From a virus: DNA of 20,846 nucleotides. The notes under the pieces were generated by a model. That model had not been told where the DNA came from and did no database searches. It saw nothing but the letters and a program-made list of their open reading frames with translations. Position numbers and translations under genes: made by a program. Positions 1 through 6,536 of the stretch are shown piece by piece. The DNA is taken from positions 1 to 20,846 of the IMG/VR virus record IMGVR_UViG_3300009000_000052; one strand, given 5' to 3'. Every line of letters begins with the position of its first letter. Position 1 is the stretch's first letter.

Positions 1-96
1 AGCTGTCTATGGGAAGCTCCTGTAGCTATGCCAGACGATGGACAGAAATACTCTTGGAATGAAGAAACAACAAGTTGGGATTTAATAACAGAATAA
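1..96 (+). CDS. C-terminal end of a phage tail-fibre type protein (partial)
   Basis: Frame 1 is open from the first base and ends at a TAA, giving the last 31 residues of a protein that starts upstream of the window. The residues include WEAPVAMPDDGQKYSWNEET followed by TSWDLITE. This short aromatic-rich end, with an acidic turn and W-x-E-x-T-T-x-W spacing, is one I associate with the C-termini of fibre or appendage proteins in marine phages. That is a memory of the family, not a search result. It lies 10 bases before the next gene in the same direction, so it most likely belongs to the same tail-appendage operon. With so little sequence a precise function cannot be given. Confidence 0.6.
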   Translation, partial: SCLWEAPVAMPDDGQKYSWNEETTSWDLITE

Positions 97-106
97 ATAA
101 ATAATT

Positions 107-427
107 ATGGCACTAACTAAAATCACGTCAAATGTTTTAGCAGACGAGTTTACTACAGTAGCAGCAATGTCAACTGATGACGTTGATTTTACGTCTGCTC
201 AAGTATTTACAAAAACATTGTCAGCTGATACAACATTGACATTTTCAAACGTATCAACTGGGATGGTTAAAGACCTTATAATCACAGGAACAGGTACTTT
301 AACTCTTCCAGCATCAGTTAAGGTTATATCTGGGACGTATGACGGAACAGTATCAAACCTAATTCAAATAGTAGCAACCAACGGTGCAACTGAACAGTGG
401 GCATCTATAAGTCAAGAAGCAGTATGA
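107..427 (+). CDS. Small beta-rich tail-appendage protein
   Basis: The product has 106 residues and no signal peptide or membrane segment. It is rich in Thr, Ser, Val and Leu and alternates in short beta-strand-like stretches, with repeated T-L-T-F and T-L-T-L patterns around residues 40-70. It closes on a W-x-S-I-S-Q motif. Small proteins of this composition are common next to fibre genes in marine phages, where they may be fibre tips or trimerising beta-helix pieces. The start follows an A/T-only leader with no Shine-Dalgarno sequence. The TGA stop overlaps the next ATG (ATGA), so the two genes are probably translationally coupled. The exact function is unknown. Confidence 0.7.
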   Translation: MALTKITSNVLADEFTTVAAMSTDDVDFTSAQVFTKTLSADTTLTFSNVSTGMVKDLIITGTGTLTLPASVKVISGTYDGTVSNLIQIVATNGATEQWASISQEAV

Positions 428-888
428 TAGCAATACAACACGAAGGAGCAATTAAAAAATTCACTGCCTTACCAAAGGTATGGGCAGATGAAAACGGCAC
501 GCATTTAAACATCACAGACGGAGCTTCTTTTGGATTCTATCCTGTAGTAACTCCAACGTATAATAGTTCAACACAGAGCTTAGGGGACATTATGTGGGAT
601 GCTGATGCATCTGTATTCACCTATCCTGTGATTGACAAAGTATGGACACAGACTCTTGAAGAAATGAAGGCTGCTAAAGTGGCTGTATTGAAAAGTTTAT
701 ACCATGCTGAATATGAAAAAACAGATTGGTATTATATTAGATTAACAGCTACAGGAGAGGAAGTTCCGCAAAGTGTTATAGATGCAAGAGCAAATTTTAA
801 AGCAGACTGTGATGCTCGTGAGGCAGAAATAAATGCATTAACAACACAAGCAGAGGTCGCTGAATATCAACTACCAAGCTTTATGTAA
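424..888 (+). CDS. Tail-fibre assembly chaperone-like protein
   Basis: The product has 154 residues. I chose the ATG at 424 because it overlaps the upstream stop as ATGA. The ATG at 397 would add nine residues and overlap the upstream gene by 31 bases. The N-terminal half is beta-like and aromatic. The C-terminal half (about residues 78-145) is helical and carries TDWYYIRLTATGEEVP at 100-115, then an R-x-x-F-K-x-D-x-D-x-R-E-x-E-I helix. A TDWY-x-x-R segment followed by a long charged helix is typical of small phage proteins placed next to fibre genes and annotated as tail-fibre assembly or DUF4376-like proteins. It sits directly before the LamG fibre gene, which fits a folding helper for it. 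The role is inferred from pattern and position. Confidence 0.6.
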   Translation: MIAIQHEGAIKKFTALPKVWADENGTHLNITDGASFGFYPVVTPTYNSSTQSLGDIMWDADASVFTYPVIDKVWTQTLEEMKAAKVAVLKSLYHAEYEKTDWYYIRLTATGEEVPQSVIDARANFKADCDAREAEINALTTQAEVAEYQLPSFM

Positions 889-3254
889 TGGTTGGAAAGA
901 GATTAGTTAATACAGGAGGAGCTGGGGGTGCAGCAGCATTTGATGCTTTAGCCAATTTTGAAACTGTAACCTATACAGGGAATGGTGGTACACAAAAGAT
1001 AACAGGGTATATTAGAAAGGGTGCTGCTTTTAATGGGAGTAGTAGCGATATAGATTTACCATCAGGTGTACAGTCTTCTACTATGGCTGTTTCAATGTTT
1101 GTTTATTTTAATTCTACTCCCGACACAGACGTTTTGATTGAGTTTGAAAATGGATATGGAATTAATTTTTTATCTTCAGATTCAGGATATGTTTTAGCAC
1201 AATATGCAAATTCAAATGGCAGTAATGTTAAATCAAACTCTGCAATAACTACAGGACAATGGTATCATATAGCAGCAAATTTTACAAGTTCTTCTGCGGA
1301 ATTATATATAGATAAAACACAACAAACAGGAGGAACAGTAAGTAATTATGTTACTTCCGACCAAAATACAATAGGCTCAAGAAGAGCAGATGCTTTTATA
1401 CCTGCAAAAATAGACCAAGTAAGAATATTTAATACTACATTAAATCAAACACAAATAAATCAATTAGCAGATGAGGATTATACTAAAGCTACTAAATCTA
1501 CTACTGATATATTTGGAGATGGTTCAGGTGTTGCTTTATATCAGTTAGATGAAAATGCTAATGATACAGGGGGTAATATTGGTTCCCTATATACCACAAA
1601 TAGAGAACTTGATTTAGATGTTGATGGCTACACAAGTGGAACTGTTTCGGATTTAAGCGGTAATTCCTATACCGCAACTTTAAATGGAAATACAACTTAT
1701 GGCACAGATTCGAATGGAGGCGGATATTTTGATTTTGATGGTACGGGAGATTATTTAAGTGTTGACCAAACTATTGGAAGTTCTTTTAGTGGAGATTTTA
1801 CATTAGAATTTATAATTGAACCACACGAAACAGGAAATTTCACTTATGTTTATGCTAAACAAAACGCCTCTACTAATGGACTTCTTATTGGTAATTTTGG
1901 AGGTTCAAATTCGGATATTGAAGTTTATAGATACAATACAAGTGGAAGTGCCGCAATCAACGGTCAGTTTACATCTACAGGAATAACTGCTGACGAGTGG
2001 CAACATATTGCAATAGTTTTTACAGCAACAACCGCAAAATTATATAGAAATGGTTCACAAGTAAGTAGTACATTAACAGGTTCAGCAGCTACATATCCTG
2101 CTGATTTTACTGAATTTTATATAGGAGGAAATTTTTCATCTTATGATTTGAATGGTAGAGTGGGCGATTTCAGAATACATAGTTCTGCATTGTCTGATAG
2201 TCAAGTATTACAAAACTTTAACGCTTCTAAAGGTAGTTATGGATTAGCATACAACGGAACACCTACCAACGTAAACTTTTTAGGTATGGCATTCCAACCT
2301 GATTTTGTTTGGATAAAGTCAAGAGATGCAACTCCCGCCCATAAATTATTTGATTCAGTAAGAGGTATTTCAAAATTTTTATCTGCAAATGCTATAGACC
2401 AAGAATATACTTTTAGTCCTTATGGTGTAACTTCTTTTGATTCGAATGGTTTTACTATTGCTGATATTACAAATGGAGGCTATGCAGTTAACGGAGCACC
2501 TGGACAAACTTATACAGGAGCAAATGCAGACTACGTTGCTTGGTGTTGGAAAGCAGGAGGAGCAGCTTCTACAATTAGTAGTGGGGATATTTCTGCGAAT
2601 GTGAGTGCGAATACTGATATTGGATTTTCTATTGTGAAATATACAGGAAATGGTAATACAACTTACGATTCTGTTCCTCACGGATTAAATTCAACACCTG
2701 AACTTATTATCAACAAAGGTATTGATTCTTTAACACAAGGAACGAATAATTGGGTTGTAAGTTTACCTTTGCTTGGTGCGGGAAAATATGCATTTTTAAA
2801 CACAACAGGTGAAGTATTAACTTCATCAAATTATTTTGGAACATTACCCGATTCAACTTATTTTTATGTCGGTGGCGCTGCACAAGTAGGCAATGAAAAT
2901 GCAAAAAATTTTATTTCATATTGTTTCCATTCAGTTTCGGGAGCATCAAAAGTTGGGACATACGTTGGCGGTGGTGCAACAAACGTAACAGTTACACTTG
3001 ATTTTGCGCCAAGATTTGTAATGATAAAACGAACACAGAACACGGGATATGATTGGTTAATGTATGATAATGTCCGCCAATCGGGAACAAGACCATACGA
3101 TAATTCAACAACATTATATGCAAATACTTCATTAACTGAAGATTCTGACACTGCACGAAAAATTCAATTTACAGATACGGGGTTTGTTGCAAATAATAAT
3201 TGGTCGGGTACAAATGCTTCGGGTATAACTTATCTATATATTGCAATCGCATAA
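888..3254 (+). CDS. LamG-domain tail fibre / receptor-binding protein
   Basis: The product has 788 residues and starts at an ATG overlapping the previous stop (TAATG). Two concanavalin/LamG-like beta-sandwich domains are visible. The first spans about 42-190 (TTGQWYHIAANFTSSSAELYID core near 121-142), and the second about 258-445 (ADEWQHIAIVF near 368-378, then LYRNGS and IGGN). The rest, from about 455, carries three related units beginning FQPDFVWIKSRD (469-480), LNSTPELIINKG (600-611) and FAPRFVMIKRT (706-716), with YVAWCWKAGG and FISYCFHSV between them. It ends in YLYIAIA. I recognise this C-terminal layout as a common marine-phage domain (DUF7483-like). LamG domains bind glycans, so a role in adsorption to host polysaccharide is likely. 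The protein would sit on the virion surface. Confidence 0.85.
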   Translation: MVGKRLVNTGGAGGAAAFDALANFETVTYTGNGGTQKITGYIRKGAAFNGSSSDIDLPSGVQSSTMAVSMFVYFNSTPDTDVLIEFENGYGINFLSSDSGYVLAQYANSNGSNVKSNSAITTGQWYHIAANFTSSSAELYIDKTQQTGGTVSNYVTSDQNTIGSRRADAFIPAKIDQVRIFNTTLNQTQINQLADEDYTKATKSTTDIFGDGSGVALYQLDENANDTGGNIGSLYTTNRELDLDVDGYTSGTVSDLSGNSYTATLNGNTTYGTDSNGGGYFDFDGTGDYLSVDQTIGSSFSGDFTLEFIIEPHETGNFTYVYAKQNASTNGLLIGNFGGSNSDIEVYRYNTSGSAAINGQFTSTGITADEWQHIAIVFTATTAKLYRNGSQVSSTLTGSAATYPADFTEFYIGGNFSSYDLNGRVGDFRIHSSALSDSQVLQNFNASKGSYGLAYNGTPTNVNFLGMAFQPDFVWIKSRDATPAHKLFDSVRGISKFLSANAIDQEYTFSPYGVTSFDSNGFTIADITNGGYAVNGAPGQTYTGANADYVAWCWKAGGAASTISSGDISANVSANTDIGFSIVKYTGNGNTTYDSVPHGLNSTPELIINKGIDSLTQGTNNWVVSLPLLGAGKYAFLNTTGEVLTSSNYFGTLPDSTYFYVGGAAQVGNENAKNFISYCFHSVSGASKVGTYVGGGATNVTVTLDFAPRFVMIKRTQNTGYDWLMYDNVRQSGTRPYDNSTTLYANTSLTEDSDTARKIQFTDTGFVANNNWSGTNASGITYLYIAIA

Positions 3255-3281
3255 ACAATGGAAAATTAAATAAAATAAAAA

Positions 3282-3500
3282 ATGAATTTAATACGAAAAA
3301 TATCAATTGGTCGTGATTATAAAAACGACGCAATGCATTATTCAATTGGTCAAGAAGTATTTGGAGGACATACAATATCTGAAATACTTGAAGAAGAAGA
3401 AGGATACGTAATATATATAAAGAAAAATGACGAAATATTGCCATGGAAACATTTTAATAAAAACATGGCTGTATCAATTGAATTTAATTTACAATATTAA
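3282..3500 (+). CDS. Small hypothetical phage protein
   Basis: The product has 72 residues and I do not recognise it with confidence. It begins MNLIRKISIGRDYKNDAMHY and has an acidic centre (EILEEEEG, about 34-41), followed by YVIYIKKNDEILPWKHF and a beta-like end. It has no membrane segment and no catalytic motif. The leader is almost pure A with some T (3255-3281) and has no Shine-Dalgarno sequence. The stop overlaps the next ATG as TAATG, so it is coupled to the GroES-like gene. It is the first gene after the fibre block and opens the packaging and head block. Its role could be regulatory or structural, and nothing in the sequence decides between these. Confidence 0.65.
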   Translation: MNLIRKISIGRDYKNDAMHYSIGQEVFGGHTISEILEEEEGYVIYIKKNDEILPWKHFNKNMAVSIEFNLQY

Positions 3501-4099
3501 TGAAACATACTCACGCTTATATTGTACAACCAATAGAAGGCAGATATAATAACAAAAAAAATATTGATGATAAAGAGTTAATACTTAATACATCAATAGA
3601 AGACCATAAGTTTGTAAATAGGAATGGTATCATAATTGAAACCCCTATTATCAAAGATGAATATGATCTACAAATAGGTGATGAAGTAATTATTCATCAT
3701 AATGTATTTAGAAGATACTACGATATGCGTGGTAATGAAAAAAATAGTAGAAACTATTTTGAAGAAGATAAATACTTTTGTTTTTCAGATCAAATATTTT
3801 TATACAAAAGAAGTGGTAAATGGTACACACCACCAGGTTTTTGCTTTGTAAAACCAATACATAGTTTAAATAAGCTAGATGATACCAAAGAACAGCCGCT
3901 AACAGGTGTTTTAAAGCATTTAGGAAGCGATTTAAAAAGCTTTGGGTTACAAGATAATGATTTAATAGGTTTTACACCAAACAGCGAATATGAGTTTATA
4001 ATTGACTCAGAAAAATTATATAGAGTACCACTTAATTCAATTTCAATTAAATATGAACGCAAAGGAACTGAAGTCGAATATAATCCAAGCGGGGTATAA
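3500..4099 (+). CDS. Putative double GroES-like (Cpn10-fold) phage protein
   Basis: The product has 199 residues and its two halves follow the same Cpn10-like plan. Half 1 (about 5-103) has YIVQPI at 7-12, GIIIETPI at 43-50, LQIGDEVIIHH at 57-67 and DKYFCFSDQIFLY at 90-102. Half 2 (about 113-185) has FCFVKPI at 114-120, LTGVLKHLG at 134-142, LQDNDLIGF at 150-158 and KLYRVPLNSISI at 172-183. GroES shows the same order: a first strand with R-P-L/I, G-x-V-x-x-V-G, then V-K-x-G-D-x-V-x-F, and a final E-x-D-I-L-type strand. Residues 20-40 of half 1 hold a loop with a hydrophobic LIL triplet (27-29), where GroES has its IVL mobile-loop contact with GroEL. This would be a cytoplasmic protein working with the host chaperonin. 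The motif match is what I see; the fold and function are inferred. Confidence 0.55.
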   Translation: MKHTHAYIVQPIEGRYNNKKNIDDKELILNTSIEDHKFVNRNGIIIETPIIKDEYDLQIGDEVIIHHNVFRRYYDMRGNEKNSRNYFEEDKYFCFSDQIFLYKRSGKWYTPPGFCFVKPIHSLNKLDDTKEQPLTGVLKHLGSDLKSFGLQDNDLIGFTPNSEYEFIIDSEKLYRVPLNSISIKYERKGTEVEYNPSGV

Positions 4100-4328
4100 G
4101 GCAGTACATGAGCTTATACGAGTAGCAGAAGAAGAAATTATTGTAGAAGGCGGTGATGATGAACTTGCTGCAGATCGTTTAAAGAATGCTGCTGCTACAA
4201 AAAAACTTGCAATATTCGATGCTTTTGAAATTCTTACACGCATAGAAGCCGAAAAGAATTTAATGGAAGATAAGCCCATTGAAAAGAAAGAAGCATTTGG
4301 TGGATTTGCTGAAAGAAGATCTAGATAA
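4053..4328 (+). CDS. Probable terminase small subunit
   Basis: The product has 91 residues, is all-helical in character and strongly charged. It begins MNAKELKSNIIQAGYKAVHE and contains a central ELAADRLKNAAATKKLAIFD helix (about 37-56). It ends in a basic FAERRSR tail. It lies directly before the large terminase and overlaps its start as TAATG, the usual place for the small subunit, which recognises phage DNA and regulates the motor. I chose the ATG at 4053, which overlaps the GroES-like gene by 47 bases. An ATG at 4002 is open in the same frame but would overlap by 98 bases and adds residues unlike the rest. No clear helix-turn-helix can be called by eye, so the assignment rests on size, composition and neighbours. 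Confidence 0.55.
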   Translation: MNAKELKSNIIQAGYKAVHELIRVAEEEIIVEGGDDELAADRLKNAAATKKLAIFDAFEILTRIEAEKNLMEDKPIEKKEAFGGFAERRSR

Positions 4329-6535
4329 TGTACGAACAGACATTAGTTAAAACCATAACACCAGTTAAACCTAACGTAATCAAAAGATTAAATAGGTATA
4401 ACAAATGGGAATATGGATATAATAAAGAACACGATATTATTGTTATCAGTAAAAACGGCAAGATAGGTGAGATAATAGATATTCAAGGATTGTGTATAGC
4501 ATTACCTCCTCAGCCAAAAGAAATTGAAAACAATAATAACAGATGGACTCCGCATGAGTTTCCTAAGGAACTTAAAAACGTAAAAAGTATATTTGATTGG
4601 GAAACATATCCGGATTCTTTTAAAAACAAATGGTATGCATATATTGATAGAGAATTTACCAAACGCGAAGAAGGTTATTGGTTCATTAACAAAGGTATCC
4701 CTACTTTTATTACTGGTTCTCATTATATGTACTTGCAGCACACCAAAATTGATGTTGGGAAGCCAGACTATAGGGAAGCAAACAGATTATTCTTCATATT
4801 CTGGGAAGCATGCAAGGCAGATAAAAGATGTTATGGAATGTGCTACCTCAAAAATAGACGGTCTGGGTTTAGCTTTATGGCCTCATCAGAGACTGTTAAC
4901 CAAGCTACAATTACATCAGATGCTAGATTTGGAATATTATCAAAATCCGGTGCTGATGCAAAAAAGATGTTCACCGATAAAGTGGTACCAATATCAGTCA
5001 ACTATCCGTTCTTTTTTAAACCGATACAAGATGGGATGGACAGACCTAAATCAGAATTGGCATACAGGGTACCAGCATCCAAACTCACAAAAAAGTCGAT
5101 TACGGAAACGAGTGAAAAGCAAATACTTGAGGGGCTTGATACAACAATAGACTGGAAGAATACTGGGGATAACAGTTATGATGGTGAGAAGCTTAAGTTA
5201 TTAGTACATGATGAATCAGGTAAATGGGAAAGACCTGATAACATATTAAATAACTGGAGGGTAACAAAAACAACGCTGCGTCTAGGTAGTAGGATTATAG
5301 GAAAGTGTATGATGGGATCAACATCCAATGCATTAGAAAAAGGTGGTGACAACTTCAAAAAGCTTTATTATGACTCAGACGTTACAAGACGCAACAAAAA
5401 TGGACAGACTAGCTCGGGATTATATAGTTTGTTCATACCTATGGAATGGAACTACGAAGGATACATTGATTCTTTTGGATACCCTGTCTTTGATACTCCA
5501 GAAGAACCCGTCCTTGGAAACGATGCGGACTATATCGATACCGGAGTCATAGACTTTTGGGAAAATGAAGTTGATGGATTAAAACACGATAGTGACGGTT
5601 TAAATGAATATTATCGTCAATTCCCTCGTACTGAGGAACATGCATTTCGAGACGAAGCTAAAAATAGTATATTTAATTTGACTAAAATATATGAACAGAT
5701 TGATTTTAATGAAACTGCCATAAGAGATGGTTTGGTCACTAAGGGATCGTTCTCGTGGGAAAATGGAATAAAAGACAGTAAAGTTATATTCTCGCCTAAT
5801 CCAAGTGGTAGATTTTTAGTCAGCTGGGTACCGTCTAAGAATCTGCAAAACAATGTAATAGTAAAGAATGGCATAAAGCATCCGGGTAATGAACATGTTG
5901 GTGCATTTGGATGTGACTCATATGATATATCCGGTACAACTGATGGTGTAGGTTCTAAAGGTTCACTTCACGGCCTTACTAAATTTAGTATGGAAGATGC
6001 TCCACCTAATACATTCTTTTTAGAATATGTTGCCCGACCTCAAACAGCAGAGATATTTTTTGAAGATGTGCTTATGGCATTAATATTTTATGGTATGCCA
6101 ATATTAGCAGAAAATAACAAACCTAGATTGTTATATCATTTAAAACGAAGAGGTTACAGGGGGTTTTCAATGAATAGACCTGATAAAATTTGGAATAAAC
6201 TATCTGTAACAGAGAAAGAAATAGGTGGAATACCTAATACATCTGAAGATATAAAGCAAGCTCATGCTGCTGCAATTGAAACGTATATAGACAAATATGT
6301 TGGCTATAATGAAGAAGGCAGTGGTAATATATATTTTAATAGAACATTAAATGATTGGGCAAGATTTGATATAAATAAACGAACAAAGTATGATGCAACT
6401 ATTAGTTCTGGGCTCGCTATTATGGCTTGCAATAGGCATTTATATCATCCAAAACCAAAATACGAAAAACAATCATTAGGAATACAAATAAAAAGATTTA
6501 ACAATAAAGGAATGCATTCGCAAATAATTAAATAG
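4328..6535 (+). CDS. terL: Terminase large subunit (packaging ATPase/nuclease)
   Basis: The product has 735 residues and would be the motor that cuts phage DNA and drives it through the portal. The ATPase half has a Walker A-like KNRRSGFS at 175-182. Here the Lys leads the loop and the usual G-K is G-F, a deviant form that recalls lambda terminase (KSARVGYS). A Walker B with catalytic acid, LLVHDE, lies at 291-296, and a coupling-motif-like GSTSN at 330-334. The nuclease half has GCDSYDIS with acidic residues D530 and D533, and a late acid, D689, in YDATISSG, consistent with an RNase H-type site. Length is normal for a large terminase. It ends with TAG, the only TAG stop among the complete genes, one base before the portal ATG. 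Confidence 0.87.
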   Translation: MYEQTLVKTITPVKPNVIKRLNRYNKWEYGYNKEHDIIVISKNGKIGEIIDIQGLCIALPPQPKEIENNNNRWTPHEFPKELKNVKSIFDWETYPDSFKNKWYAYIDREFTKREEGYWFINKGIPTFITGSHYMYLQHTKIDVGKPDYREANRLFFIFWEACKADKRCYGMCYLKNRRSGFSFMASSETVNQATITSDARFGILSKSGADAKKMFTDKVVPISVNYPFFFKPIQDGMDRPKSELAYRVPASKLTKKSITETSEKQILEGLDTTIDWKNTGDNSYDGEKLKLLVHDESGKWERPDNILNNWRVTKTTLRLGSRIIGKCMMGSTSNALEKGGDNFKKLYYDSDVTRRNKNGQTSSGLYSLFIPMEWNYEGYIDSFGYPVFDTPEEPVLGNDADYIDTGVIDFWENEVDGLKHDSDGLNEYYRQFPRTEEHAFRDEAKNSIFNLTKIYEQIDFNETAIRDGLVTKGSFSWENGIKDSKVIFSPNPSGRFLVSWVPSKNLQNNVIVKNGIKHPGNEHVGAFGCDSYDISGTTDGVGSKGSLHGLTKFSMEDAPPNTFFLEYVARPQTAEIFFEDVLMALIFYGMPILAENNKPRLLYHLKRRGYRGFSMNRPDKIWNKLSVTEKEIGGIPNTSEDIKQAHAAAIETYIDKYVGYNEEGSGNIYFNRTLNDWARFDINKRTKYDATISSGLAIMACNRHLYHPKPKYEKQSLGIQIKRFNNKGMHSQIIK

Positions 6536-6536
6536 C

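Noticed and set aside
397-423. An earlier in-frame ATG for the gene starting at 424
   Set aside because: It would add nine residues unlike the family start and overlap the upstream gene by 31 bases, whereas 424 gives the usual ATGA overlap.
3258-3269. A tiny ATG-GAA-AAT-TAA frame in the gap after the LamG gene
   Set aside because: Three codons with no supporting context; it is part of the A-rich leader of the next gene.
2379-3444. Open frames on the - strand under the LamG gene and beyond
   Set aside because: They are Cys/Ser/Ile-rich or low-complexity translations opposite a well-supported gene, with no recognisable domains.
4593-5150. A 185-codon + strand open frame inside the large terminase
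   Set aside because: It lies wholly within the terminase in another frame, and its translation has no domain-like pattern.
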